Origin: an uncultured Ruminococcus sp.
GTDB lineage: Bacteria > Bacillota > Clostridia > Oscillospirales > Ruminococcaceae
Direction of reading: 5' to 3'
DNA: 43,257 nt
NCBI GenBank assembly: GCA_937910385.1
Contig: CALEPT010000175.1
Span: forward strand, 1-43,257
The translations under genes were made by a program, and so were the position numbers. Positions within the stretch are counted from its first letter, which is position 1. Every line of letters begins with the position of its first letter. This document shows, one piece after another, positions 32,791 through 41,532 of this stretch. Below the pieces are notes generated by a model. That model saw only the letters and a list, made by a program, of their open reading frames with translations, was not told the origin of the DNA and did no database searches.

Positions 32791-33873
32791 ATGGAAAATA
32801 AAAAAACCACTATCGACGCTCTTATGGAACAGGGCAAAACCAACGGGAAACTCACGACAAAGGAGATCACCGACGCTCTTGAGGAGCTCGATTTCGACGT
32901 TGACCAGATCAATACCTTCTATGATAACTGCGAAAATCTCAACATCGAGATAGTCGAGGATATGAATATGGACGCCGACCTCAAAATAGGTCTCGATTCC
33001 AATATGACCGATGACCTCGAAATGGCGCTCTCCACCGAGGGTATCGCTATCGACGACCCCGTAAAGATATACCTCAAGGAGATAGGAAGAGTCCCGCTGC
33101 TCACCACCGAGGAGGAGATCGAGCTCGCTCAGAGAATGGCAAAAGGCGACCCCTATGCTAAGAAAAGGCTTTCCGAAGCGAATCTTCGTCTTGTTGTCTC
33201 TATTGCAAAGAAGTACGTCGGCAGAGGTATGCAGTTCCTCGACCTAATTCAGGAGGGCAACCTCGGTCTTATCAAGGCTGTCGAGAAGTTCGACTACACC
33301 AAGGGCTTCAAGTTCTCGACCTACGCTACATGGTGGATACGTCAGGCAATTACACGTGCTATTGCCGATCAGGCAAGAACTATCCGCATACCCGTTCACA
33401 TGGTCGAAACTATAACCAAGGTAAAGAAGGTTTCGAGCCAGCTTCTCCATGAGAACGGTCATGACCCCACGCCGGAAGAGATCGCAGACAAGCTCAATAT
33501 GCCCGTTGACAAGGTGCGCGAGATCATGCGCGTCGCTCAGGACCCCGTTTCCCTCGAAACTCCTATCGGCGAGGAGGAGGACAGTCACCTCGGCGACTTT
33601 ATCCCCGATGACGATGCTCCCGCTCCTGCGGAGGCAGCCTCACACACTCTCCTCAAGGAGCAGCTCAACGAGGTGCTTTCCACTCTGACAGACCGCGAGG
33701 CAAAGGTGCTCAAGCTCCGCTTCGGTCTTGAGGACGGAAAGTCGCGCACTCTTGAGGAGGTAGGTCAGCGCTTTGACGTTACCCGTGAGCGTATCCGCCA
33801 GATAGAGGCAAAGGCACTGCGAAAGCTCCGCCACCCCAGCAGAAGCAAAAAGGTCAGGGACTTCCTTGAATAA
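32791..33873 (+). CDS. rpoD: Primary sigma factor (sigma-70/SigA)
   Basis: 360 residues, the short form usual in Firmicutes. Region 1.2 is DDPVKIYLKEIGRVPLL. Regions 2.1-2.4 include NLRLVVSIAKKY, FLDLIQEGNLGL, FSTYATWWIRQAI and ADQARTIRIPVHM. Region 3 follows. Region 4.2 is TLEEVGQRFDVTRERIRQIE. A short acidic region 1.1 precedes. It directs core RNA polymerase to the TTGACA/TATAAT promoters seen all over this window. Last gene of its operon, followed by a strong terminator. Confidence 0.98.
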   Translation: MENKKTTIDALMEQGKTNGKLTTKEITDALEELDFDVDQINTFYDNCENLNIEIVEDMNMDADLKIGLDSNMTDDLEMALSTEGIAIDDPVKIYLKEIGRVPLLTTEEEIELAQRMAKGDPYAKKRLSEANLRLVVSIAKKYVGRGMQFLDLIQEGNLGLIKAVEKFDYTKGFKFSTYATWWIRQAITRAIADQARTIRIPVHMVETITKVKKVSSQLLHENGHDPTPEEIADKLNMPVDKVREIMRVAQDPVSLETPIGEEEDSHLGDFIPDDDAPAPAEAASHTLLKEQLNEVLSTLTDREAKVLKLRFGLEDGKSRTLEEVGQRFDVTRERIRQIEAKALRKLRHPSRSKKVRDFLE

Positions 33874-33910
33874 TCATCAGAGCCTTTATTTCCGAAGGTT
33901 CATACATATG

Positions 33911-33937
33911 CGGAGGCGCTTTGCGCCTCCGTTTTTT
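33911..33937 (+). terminator. Terminator after rpoD
   Basis: CGGAGGCGC (33911-33919), loop TTT, GCGCCTCCG (33923-33931), TTTTTT. Confidence 0.93.
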
Positions 33938-33994
33938 GCATATACTGCCCAATCTGCACGCGCTATCTGCTCTTTGATCGCTGCAAAGCTGTAT

Positions 33995-34105
33995 CTTCCG
34001 CCGCATCTGCGCCGCCGTTTTCGCGCCAAAGATAAAAAAAACGCAAATATCACTCCGCGCCGGTTGATTTTTTTATGATTATATGCTATAATGATAATGT
34101 ATATA
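33995..34105 (+). repeat. Promoter-bearing dispersed repeat, copy B2 (drives the EAL/beta-helix gene)
   Basis: TTTTCGCGCCAAAGAT, A-run, GCAAATATCACTCCGCGCCGG, TTGATT (34064-34069), 17 bases, TATAAT (34087-34092). Matches B1 and B3 through the upstream block, both hexamers and the spacer. It points at the EAL gene, about 105 bases away. The most conserved part begins near 34017; text left of it matches less well. Confidence 0.8.
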
Positions 34106-34198
34106 ATTCGGAAATACGGTGGTCTGCATACCGCATAAATGCAGAGCCGCATATAAATGGACTTTCCCCGTCCGTCCATATGCATGAATGGAGTGATC

Positions 34199-36928
34199 AT
34201 GAGTATTTTTGATCTTAGAAAGAATCCTCCCGAGCTCAGTCATGACTGGCTGGTTTTCCAGCAATTCGTCGGCAATATTGGCGCATTCACATACATTGCA
34301 AAGGAAAAAGCTGCTTACCTTGATGCTGCTGCCTGCCATATGCTTTCATGCCCGCGCGAAAAGCTCAATGAATTTGAGTTCTTCAATCTCCTTGAAAAGA
34401 TCTCAAAAAGCCCCGTGGAGGGTCAGAAGCACATCTACCGTTTCACTGAAAATGGCTCCACTAAATACATAAAAATGAATATCTACGAGAGCAGCGATGA
34501 ATGGCTCGGATTCGTTCAGGATTTCACAAGGCAGATCTCCGGCACCGGCGAGCATAAGTCATTCGTAGAGTACGATCCGGTCATGCGTATGCCCTCTTTC
34601 CCGTCGTTTTCACAGAAGATAAAGAAGATACTGCCGGACTGCCAGCACGCCTGCCTTGCCACAATGTACATCAACGGCATAGATAAGCTCGGCTCTTACC
34701 TCACGGTGGACAACACCAACAGCTGTCTTACCTCGGTGGCGGAGGCTCTGAAGGGCTTCGCAAGCGGAAATATCATCATCGGTTCAAAGTCAAACTACGA
34801 GATATGCGCCTTCTTCAAAGACTGCGACAAGATGAGCATTTACAATATTCTCAACAGTATGGACGAGGCTGTCCAGAGCTGCATACTCACTGACGACTTC
34901 GGCGAGATAATCGACATTTCCGACAAAAGCAGCCTGAGCCTTTCCATCGGCTGCTCCTCTTATCCCGAAGAGGCGGCGGACTTCAATATGCTGGTAAATT
35001 ACTCTGAGTTCGCGCTGTATGAGGCTCGCACCGATAAACGCCATGTCATCAACTGGTTCTCAGAGGAAAATTACCTGCGCGAAAAGGACTCGTACAAGAA
35101 CGCCCAGCTATTTTCCAGAATAGCTCAGGATAACCTACTCACCTATTACCTTCAGCCCATCGTCGAGAGCCATACAGGCGAGATAGTGGCTTATGAGGCG
35201 CTCATGCGCACGACCGGCGATATCAAGATGACTCCCAATCAGATACTGAAAATTGCCGAAAATCAAAATAATCTTTACATAATCGAAAAACTGACCTTCT
35301 TCAATACTATGAAGCTTCTGAGCGACAATCAGCAGGTGTTTGAGGATCGTAAGCTGTTTATAAACTCACTCGTAGGCAATCTGCTCACAGATGAGGATTT
35401 CAACGAGCTCTACCTCACCTATGGCGAGCTGATTGAAAAGACCGTCATCGAGATCGTCGAGGAAAGCGCCACTACCCCCGAGGGACTTGAGACTCTCAAG
35501 AGACGGTGCGGCTTCACTCATGCAAAGCTTGCTATAGACGATTACGGTACAGGTTACTCCAACAGTTCAAATCTGCTGAATTATTCCCCCGATTATATAA
35601 AAATAGACCGCTCGCTTATAAGCGATATACAGAATGACCTGAAAAAACAGCAGCTTGTCACCTCTATAATCGAGTTTTGTCAGGAGAATCAGCTCCAGTC
35701 GCTTGCGGAGGGAGTTGAGACCGTTCAGGAAATGAAAACAGTTATCCGCCTCGGCGTTGACCTGATCCAGGGATACTACACCTCAAAGCCAAAGCCGCTC
35801 TTCCTCAACAGCATTTCCAGCGAGATCAAGGACGAGATAATCAAGACGAATCTTGAAACACGGCCCAGCGGCGTCAAGAAAATATACACCGCTCAGAATG
35901 AAAAGGAGCTCGATCTGCTGAGCCTCGCTCTTGAGAAATACACCGATATCCACGTCTACCAGAGCAAGCTCACTATAGTCGGCGATCCTGAAAAGTCAGT
36001 GAAAATGAACATAACGATCATGAATAATCACAGCTGCGAGCTTACACTCAAAAACGTTAACATGGTAAGCGGAAACAGCAAGCCTACTATCTGTGTGGGA
36101 GATTATGCACGACTCGAGCTGAATGTAGTCAATAGCAATAAGCTTGGATATTCCGGCATTTACGTTCCTATGGGCTCGCAGTTCGAGCTCAGGGGCAGCG
36201 GTAATCTCACCATCGACTGCTACGCTTCCGAGGGCATCGGCATAGGCAATGACTATGAGCACAGCTACGGTGATATCACGGTGGATATGGACGGCTCGCT
36301 CGAAATAATCTCAAACAGCGTCGAGACCCTCTGTATCGGAGGCGGCTACAACGATGATGATTCCGAGATAAACCTCCGCTCAGGAAAGATAAAAATACAT
36401 ATGCATTCTCACAACGGCCTCGCGATAGGAAGCTTCAACGGTGACGCGAATATTGACATTTCCGAGGATTGCAGCCTCGACCTCACCATTTCGGGTATCA
36501 AGGTCACGGGAATAGGAAGCTGCAAGGGCATTGCAACTATAAGCTCTGCCGCCGATATAAATCTCTCGTGTACGGGCGCACAATCCGTCGGGATAGGCTC
36601 TCTTGAGGACGGCGAAGGCAGTATCTACATCAAGCAGGGCAAGATAACGATGAAAATGCGCTCGGCAAAGCACTCCGGTATCGGCGCTATCAAGGGCAGC
36701 GTGAATACTAAGATAAAGAATGCCGAGATCTCGATCGACTCTGAAGGCGACGAGATAACGGGTATCGGCGATTCGCTCGGCACGGGCAACGTCTCTATCA
36801 TCGACTCCGCCATAACAATGAATATCCTCGCCGCTGAGCCGAAGGACATCGGTACGGGCAGCGGCGACCTGCAAATACAGAACTCTACCGTTAATTCTCT
36901 TGTTAACAATAAGAGGATAACTCATTGA
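34199..36928 (+). CDS. Cytoplasmic GGDEF(degenerate)-EAL protein with C-terminal beta-helix-like repeats
   Basis: 909 residues from ATG 34199 (TGGAG upstream); longer in-frame starts at 34157 and 34184 have no ribosome binding site. No signal peptide or membrane segment. N-terminal PAS-like part (about 20-110); GGDEF-like domain without the signature (150-290); EAL domain (310-555) with EALMRT (Glu333), FINSLVGN, EIVEES, IDDYGTGYSN, IKIDRS, AEGVE and IQGYYTSKP, so phosphodiesterase residues appear intact. From about 576 to the end there are at least six turns of roughly 25-35 residues with recurring GIG or AIG followed by alternating hydrophobic strands, typical of a right-handed parallel beta-helix. 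Such repeats are usually extracellular; joined to EAL in a protein with no export signal, they are unusual. Confidence 0.88.
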   Translation: MSIFDLRKNPPELSHDWLVFQQFVGNIGAFTYIAKEKAAYLDAAACHMLSCPREKLNEFEFFNLLEKISKSPVEGQKHIYRFTENGSTKYIKMNIYESSDEWLGFVQDFTRQISGTGEHKSFVEYDPVMRMPSFPSFSQKIKKILPDCQHACLATMYINGIDKLGSYLTVDNTNSCLTSVAEALKGFASGNIIIGSKSNYEICAFFKDCDKMSIYNILNSMDEAVQSCILTDDFGEIIDISDKSSLSLSIGCSSYPEEAADFNMLVNYSEFALYEARTDKRHVINWFSEENYLREKDSYKNAQLFSRIAQDNLLTYYLQPIVESHTGEIVAYEALMRTTGDIKMTPNQILKIAENQNNLYIIEKLTFFNTMKLLSDNQQVFEDRKLFINSLVGNLLTDEDFNELYLTYGELIEKTVIEIVEESATTPEGLETLKRRCGFTHAKLAIDDYGTGYSNSSNLLNYSPDYIKIDRSLISDIQNDLKKQQLVTSIIEFCQENQLQSLAEGVETVQEMKTVIRLGVDLIQGYYTSKPKPLFLNSISSEIKDEIIKTNLETRPSGVKKIYTAQNEKELDLLSLALEKYTDIHVYQSKLTIVGDPEKSVKMNITIMNNHSCELTLKNVNMVSGNSKPTICVGDYARLELNVVNSNKLGYSGIYVPMGSQFELRGSGNLTIDCYASEGIGIGNDYEHSYGDITVDMDGSLEIISNSVETLCIGGGYNDDDSEINLRSGKIKIHMHSHNGLAIGSFNGDANIDISEDCSLDLTISGIKVTGIGSCKGIATISSAADINLSCTGAQSVGIGSLEDGEGSIYIKQGKITMKMRSAKHSGIGAIKGSVNTKIKNAEISIDSEGDEITGIGDSLGTGNVSIIDSAITMNILAAEPKDIGTGSGDLQIQNSTVNSLVNNKRITH

Positions 36929-37210
36929 AGTGGTCAGGTAAACACATTAAATGCCCGTGAGCGGCTCGGAACCCGCGCCGGTGTTTCGCGTTATAAAAAA
37001 GCGAGACCGAAATATTATTCCGCACATGAAATTCCCGCGAGCGGAGAGCAGCTCCCCGGCTTATACAAGATGAGCGAGCTTTGCGAGCGTGAACGCAGAA
37101 TTGGATCCAAAAGGGAATTTGTCCCTTTTGCGGAGGTTCGGAAGCAGAGCCTCCGGCGGGGTTCGGGGCAGCGCCCCGAAAAAATAATCAAAAGGAAGTA
37201 AGGTAAAAAT
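36929..37210. repeat. Intergenic repeat DNA: GGAGAGC-type repeat copy 3 and a palindrome cluster
   Basis: No gene. Copy 3 of the dispersed repeat is at 37031-37098 (CGGAGAGCAGCTCCCCGG). Then come TTGGATCCAA (37101-37110), CAAAAGGGA/TCCCTTTTG (37108-37116 / 37122-37130), CGGAGG/CCTCCG (37131-37136 / 37150-37155) and TTCGGGGC AGC GCCCCGAA (37162-37180). The last stem is followed by A, not T, so it is not a plus-strand terminator. Confidence 0.7.
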
Positions 37211-38305
37211 ATGAAGCTTGGTATGGTTGGTCTGCCGAATGTCGGCAAAAGCACACTTTTCAACGCACTCACAAATGCAGGCGCGGAGTCCGCGAACTAT
37301 CCGTTCTGCACCATTGAGAAGAACGTGGGTATCGTCTCCGTCCCCGACGAGAGGCTCGATAAGCTCGCCGAAATGTACGAGCCCGACAAGTTCACTCCTG
37401 CGACCCTCGAATTTGTGGACATCGCAGGTCTTGTCAAGGGAGCCTCAAAGGGCGAGGGTCTGGGAAATAAGTTCCTCGCCGATATCCGTGAGGTGGACGC
37501 GATAGTCCACGTCGTGCGCTGCTTCGACGACCCCAACATCATTCACGTTGACGGCAGTATAGACCCCCTCCGCGATATCGAAACTATAAATCTGGAGCTC
37601 ATTTTCTCGGACATCGAGATAATCGAAAGACGTATCGACCGCGCAAAAAAGGCGGTAAAGGGCGATAAGAAATACCTTGCCGAGATAGACTTTCTCGAAA
37701 GGCTCAAGGAGCACCTCGAAAACGGCAAGTCCGCCCGCGGCTTTGACTTCACCGACGACGAGAGAGAGCTGATAAAGTCCACTCCCCTTCTTTCAGCAAA
37801 GCCCGTCATCTACGCCGCGAACCTCAGCGAGGAGGACTTCACTAACAACATCGAGTCCAACGAAAACTACAAAAAGGTCTGCACACTCGCAGCGGAGGAG
37901 CACTCCGCAGTTCTGCCGATCTGCGCCCAGATAGAGGCTGAAATTTCTGACATGAGCGACGAGGACAAGGCAATGTTCCTCAGCGAGCTCGGTCTCGAAA
38001 TATCGGGCCTTAACCGCATCATCAAGGAGGGCTATGCTCTGCTCGGTCTCATCTCATACCTCACCGCAGGCAAGCAGGAGGTCCGCGCATGGACGATAAC
38101 CAAGGGAACTAAGGCTCCGCAGGCTGCGGGAAAGATACACACCGACTTTGAAAAGGGCTTTATCCGCGCCGAGGTCATCTCGTTCGGCGACCTCATGGAG
38201 TGCGGCTCTATGGCTGCTGCAAAGGAAAAGGGACTTGTCCGACTTGAGGGCAAGGAATATGTGATGCAGGACGGGGATATCGTTCTGTTCAGATTCAACG
38301 TATAA
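37211..38305 (+). CDS. ychF: Ribosome-binding ATPase YchF (Obg family)
   Basis: 364 residues. P-loop GLPNVGKSTLFN at 7-18, switch region FVDIAGLVKGASKGEGLGN, the altered G4-type motif typical of this ATP-preferring member (AANLSEED in place of NKxD), a coiled-coil insert around 150-190, and a C-terminal TGS domain with WTITKGTKAPQAAGKIHTD and GDIVLFRFNV. YchF/OLA1 binds the ribosome and hydrolyses ATP better than GTP. It has its own leader and is followed after 19 bases by the glutamine-synthetase-like gene. Confidence 0.97.
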   Translation: MKLGMVGLPNVGKSTLFNALTNAGAESANYPFCTIEKNVGIVSVPDERLDKLAEMYEPDKFTPATLEFVDIAGLVKGASKGEGLGNKFLADIREVDAIVHVVRCFDDPNIIHVDGSIDPLRDIETINLELIFSDIEIIERRIDRAKKAVKGDKKYLAEIDFLERLKEHLENGKSARGFDFTDDERELIKSTPLLSAKPVIYAANLSEEDFTNNIESNENYKKVCTLAAEEHSAVLPICAQIEAEISDMSDEDKAMFLSELGLEISGLNRIIKEGYALLGLISYLTAGKQEVRAWTITKGTKAPQAAGKIHTDFEKGFIRAEVISFGDLMECGSMAAAKEKGLVRLEGKEYVMQDGDIVLFRFNV

Positions 38306-38324
38306 GCTTACGGAGGTTATTCAG

Positions 38325-39620
38325 ATGAGCTTTTCCCCGAAAGAGATACTCAAATTCGTTGAGGAAAACGACGTAAAATTCATAAGGCTTACATTCTGCG
38401 ACATATCGGGCAGTCTGAAAAACATCGCGATAATGCCCAATGAGCTCGAAAGAGCCTTTCAGTACGGTATACCGTTCGATGCATCGTCCATAAACGAGGG
38501 CTGTTCAGATCTGCTGCTCGTTCCCGACATATCGACGCTTTCCATACTTCCATGGAGACCCAAGTCCGGACGGGTCGTCAGATTCTTTTGCAGCATGAAA
38601 AATCCCGACGGCTCGGATTACGCAGGCGATATGCGTACCGAGCTCATCAACTGCATAAATTCCCTCCGCCTTGACGGATATACCTGCGAAATGGGAACTA
38701 AGTGCGAGTTCTACCTGTTTGAGCTTGATGAGAACGGCGAACCGACAAAAATTCCGCACGACAAGGGCGGCTATCTCGACGTAGCTCCGCTCGATAAATG
38801 CGAGAATGCAAGGCGTGAAATATGTCTTTCCCTCGAAGAAATGGGGCTGAGTCCCAAGAGCTCCTGCCACAAGCACGGTCCTGCACAGAACGAGATAGAG
38901 TTCCGCGAAAATGAGCCCGTCACAGCGGCGGACAACATGGTCCACTACAAGACCGTAGTAAAATCCATAGCCGCGCAAAATGGTCTTTTCGCCTCATTCA
39001 TGCCGAAGCCCCTCCCCAACGAGCACGGCAGCGCCCTGAGCATTTCCCTGAGTATCAAAAAGGGCGGCGAGCAGCTTTTTGCCCCAACGCTTGACGAAAT
39101 GTCCCATGAGGGCAAATGCTTCATAACCGGCATACTCAAACGCATACGCGAGATAACAGCTTTCCTCGACCCGACGACTAACTCATACAAAAGGCTCGGT
39201 ATCGGCTACGCTCCCAAATACGTCAACTGGTCGTTCGAGAATCGTTCCCAGCTGATACGTATCCCAAAGCCTGTGGGCTTTTCGCCAAGGATAGAGCTTC
39301 GCTCTGCAGATGCCTGCTGCAACCCATATATCGCTTTCAAGCTCATTCTCGACGCAGGCACAGAAGGCATAAGATCTGGAGACTGCTCGCTCCTCGATAC
39401 AACTATGAAGGGCGGCTCAGACCACATGGGCTTCGAGCCCCTGCCACTCTCTCTCGAGGAGGCAGCCGAGGTCGCCAAGAACAGCGAATTCGTCAGAAAA
39501 TCTCTTTCGGAAGAGGTAAGAGCGGATATTTTCGCTCAGCTCGACAGCCAGATCAAGAAATACAAGTTTGCTGATAATAAGGACGTCTTTGAGGAAAAGT
39601 CCTATTTCAAATTCGTCTGA
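38325..39620 (+). CDS. Glutamine synthetase-like protein with altered metal-site motif
   Basis: 431 residues, close to GSI length. Family features: DISGSLKN near the start, CEFYLF (a shortened EPEFFLF), GPAQNEIEF, NRSQLIRIP and RIELRSADACCNPYIAF. The motif normally written GSGMHxHQSL reads GSALSISLSI: both His residues, which bind metal and substrate in classical enzymes, are replaced. The catalytic status as a glutamine synthetase is therefore in doubt; it may act on another amine or be regulatory. GGAGG precedes the ATG. The ANTAR gene follows after eight bases, an arrangement seen in clostridia that points to nitrogen control. Confidence 0.85.
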   Translation: MSFSPKEILKFVEENDVKFIRLTFCDISGSLKNIAIMPNELERAFQYGIPFDASSINEGCSDLLLVPDISTLSILPWRPKSGRVVRFFCSMKNPDGSDYAGDMRTELINCINSLRLDGYTCEMGTKCEFYLFELDENGEPTKIPHDKGGYLDVAPLDKCENARREICLSLEEMGLSPKSSCHKHGPAQNEIEFRENEPVTAADNMVHYKTVVKSIAAQNGLFASFMPKPLPNEHGSALSISLSIKKGGEQLFAPTLDEMSHEGKCFITGILKRIREITAFLDPTTNSYKRLGIGYAPKYVNWSFENRSQLIRIPKPVGFSPRIELRSADACCNPYIAFKLILDAGTEGIRSGDCSLLDTTMKGGSDHMGFEPLPLSLEEAAEVAKNSEFVRKSLSEEVRADIFAQLDSQIKKYKFADNKDVFEEKSYFKFV

Positions 39621-39628
39621 GGTGAAGC

Positions 39629-40201
39629 ATGAAAAGAGCGCTTATTGTATCCTCCAACTATGAATCCACGGAATCTGTCGAACAGCTTCTGAGAAATGAA
39701 GGCTATAGCAGAATCGCACCCGTTGCAAGCGGTAATGAAGCAAGGCGATTCCTCGACCGCGAGACCGAGCCCGAGCTCATTGTTATCAACACTCCCTTGT
39801 CCGACGAATTCGGTCAGGAGCTTGCCGAGACTGCCTCAGCCACTACTTCAGCCTCCGTTATCCTTATTTGCAGGAACGACATTTCCTCTGAGGTCTCGGA
39901 CAAGGTAGCTGAAACAAATATATGCGTCGTTCCCCGCCCTGTCAACAGAGATTTTTTCCTTGAATCTGTGCGGCTGCTCGCTGCCGAACGTGCAGAGCTC
40001 CGCGGAATGGCAAAGGAAAGCAACGATATTCTCATGAAAATAAGCGAGATACGCCTTATCAGCCGTGCGAAAGCCGCGCTTATGAAGTACCTCAGATTCA
40101 CCGAGCCGCAGGCTCACAAATACATCGAAAAGCAGGCGATGAACAGCCGCTGCACCCGCAGGGAGATCGCTGAAAAGGTCCTCGCACAATATGAAAAATA
40201 G
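39629..40201 (+). CDS. ANTAR-domain RNA-binding antiterminator with pseudo-receiver
   Basis: 190 residues. The N-terminal 120 residues have the length and pattern of a receiver, but the phosphorylation residues are changed: the acidic pair is SS (8-9), the acceptor Asp is Asn54 (IVINTPL) and the conserved Lys is Arg (VVPRPVN). The C-terminal ANTAR domain (about 130-188) has SRAKAALMKYLRFTEPQAHKYIEKQAM, shown here by RAKAALM and TEPQAH. ANTAR proteins bind paired hairpins in mRNA leaders and prevent termination, often in nitrogen metabolism. Coupled to the glutamine-synthetase-like gene. It is probably controlled by a partner or ligand, not by a kinase (inference). Confidence 0.88.
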   Translation: MKRALIVSSNYESTESVEQLLRNEGYSRIAPVASGNEARRFLDRETEPELIVINTPLSDEFGQELAETASATTSASVILICRNDISSEVSDKVAETNICVVPRPVNRDFFLESVRLLAAERAELRGMAKESNDILMKISEIRLISRAKAALMKYLRFTEPQAHKYIEKQAMNSRCTRREIAEKVLAQYEK

Positions 40202-40240
40202 CTCCGCACATGGCCTGAACCATGCACGGAGCTTTGTTAT
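40200..40240 (+). terminator. Terminator after the ANTAR gene
   Basis: AGCTCCG pairs with CGGAGCT and CATGG with CCATG inside (two mismatched pairs), followed by TTTGTTATTTG. Confidence 0.7.
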
Positions 40241-40293
40241 TTGTTCCCTCTCTAAATGACGCCTCAGCAGTCCTTTCAAGCGGCATATAGGAA

Positions 40294-40830
40294 TTATTTC
40301 TTGTCCTTTGAGGGAGCTTCCTTATCTTCCTCATCTTCGTCTTCATTCTCGAAATCCTCGATTGTGAGGTCGTCGTAATCGAACTCAAGAAGCTCATTGC
40401 AGTTAGGACAATTTATCGAACCCTCGTCGATCATGCCCTCGTCAAGGAGAATAGTATCTCCGCAGGTGGGGCAGGTTATCTCGTAAAGCTCTTCATCGTC
40501 CTCATCATCAATGTACTCGTCATCAAGCTCTTCGTCATCATAGTCTTCGTCGAGCTCCCAGCCGTCCTCATCGCAATTTTCGCAGTCGCCCGAGCACTCT
40601 TCATCATCAAAGTCATAGAAATCATCTTCTACATTGCCGAGATCCTCATCGAGAATATCGCAAAGCTCTGTAAGCTCATCTACCTGAGACTGAAGATCCT
40701 CAACATAGAGCACAAGCTCTGAAAGCACATCTGACATCTGGAGCAGCGCCTTGCCCTCCTTAGTGGAATTGTCGATCTCAAGACCGTCGAGAAGTCCCTG
40801 CAAATAGGACATTTTTTCAGTAAGCTTCAT
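40294..40830 (-). CDS. CD1247-like acidic zinc-ribbon protein
   Basis: 178 residues. The N-terminal helical part (MKLTEKMSYLQGLLDGLEI ... LVLYVEDLQSQVDELTELCDILDEDL, in two visible heptad-rich stretches) matches what I know as the CD1247 N-terminal domain of clostridia. Then an extremely Asp/Glu-rich middle with CSGDCENC, a zinc ribbon CPTC ... CPNC (near 130-155) and an acidic tail. Function unknown. AGGAGG stands before the ATG. It lies 60 bases after efp on the same strand; aroQ-pepP-efp followed by this family is a usual clostridial order. Confidence 0.8.
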   Translation of the reverse strand: MKLTEKMSYLQGLLDGLEIDNSTKEGKALLQMSDVLSELVLYVEDLQSQVDELTELCDILDEDLGNVEDDFYDFDDEECSGDCENCDEDGWELDEDYDDEELDDEYIDDEDDEELYEITCPTCGDTILLDEGMIDEGSINCPNCNELLEFDYDDLTIEDFENEDEDEEDKEAPSKDKK

Positions 40831-40890
40831 AACAAGCTCCTCCTTTCGGGATAAAGAAATATTGTATTTAATGTTGCGTATACTGCAAAA

Positions 40891-41448
40891 TTATGCTCTT
40901 GACATATATTCGCCTGTTCTTGTGTCGATCTGTATCTTCTCGCCCTCGTTGATGAACAGCGGAACCTTTACCTCTGCGCCTGTTTCAACAGTTGCAGGCT
41001 TTGTAGCATTTGTAGCTGTATCGCCCTTGAAACCGGGATCTGTCTGAGTTACAACGAGCTCAACGAAGTTGGGGGGCTCAACGCCGAAAACGGTGCCCTT
41101 ATATGAGAGTATCTTGCAGATCATTTCTTCCTTGACGAACTTGAAGCTGTCGCTGAGGATAGAAGCGCTGATCGGCACCTGCTCATAGGTTTCCATATCC
41201 ATGAAGTAGTAAAGGTCGCCGTCGTTGTAGCTGTACTGCATATCCTTTCTCTCAACGAAAGCTGTGGGGAACTTAGCTGTGGGGTTGAAAGAAGTCTCAA
41301 CGACCGAGCCTGTGATAACATTCTTGTATTTTGTTCTTACAAAAGCGGCTCCCTTACCGGGCTTAACGTGCTGGAACTCAACGACCTGAACAACCTGTCC
41401 ATCGAGTTCAAAGGTAACGCCGTTTCTGAAATCTCCTGCTGAAATCAT
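40891..41448 (-). CDS. efp: Elongation factor P
   Basis: 185 residues from ATG 41448, chosen because GGAGGT precedes it; a longer frame from 41472 lacks one. Three beta-barrel domains: N-terminal KOW-like with the tip loop KPGKGAAFVRTK (the Lys in PGKG is the residue modified in other bacteria), the central domain with YMFMD-like YYFMDMETYEQ, and the OB domain with GDTATNATKPATVETG and the final IDTRTGEYMSRA. It relieves ribosome stalling at polyproline. No modification-enzyme gene is seen nearby. Confidence 0.97.
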   Translation of the reverse strand: MISAGDFRNGVTFELDGQVVQVVEFQHVKPGKGAAFVRTKYKNVITGSVVETSFNPTAKFPTAFVERKDMQYSYNDGDLYYFMDMETYEQVPISASILSDSFKFVKEEMICKILSYKGTVFGVEPPNFVELVVTQTDPGFKGDTATNATKPATVETGAEVKVPLFINEGEKIQIDTRTGEYMSRA

Positions 41449-41486
41449 ATAAAATACCTCCGTGAATTTCAATTAGAATATATATT

Positions 41487-41515
41487 ATTTTACCACATTT
41501 TCATATTTTTTGCAA
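41487..41515 (-). promoter_or_regulatory. Promoter of efp
   Basis: Minus strand TTGCAA (41515-41510), 17 bases, TAAAAT (41492-41487). efp can therefore be transcribed apart from the upstream pepP gene. Confidence 0.65.
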
Positions 41516-41532
41516 TACCTAAAGCTACAATA

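Larger units (their letters stand above)
33874..34198. other. Intergenic region between rpoD and the EAL/beta-helix gene
   Basis: 325 bases without a gene: rpoD terminator, then promoter-bearing repeat copy B2, then a leader of about 100 bases containing GCGGTATGCAGAC-like inverted text near 34120-34140. Confidence 0.6.

Noticed and set aside
37162..37185. Strong GC stem as a terminator of the EAL/beta-helix gene
   Set aside because: The 3' arm is followed by a run of A, not T, on the plus strand, and on the minus strand the T-run precedes the stem.
38306..38324. ANTAR target hairpins directly before the glutamine-synthetase-like gene
   Set aside because: Only 19 bases separate it from ychF and they contain just a ribosome binding site; there is no room for paired hairpins.
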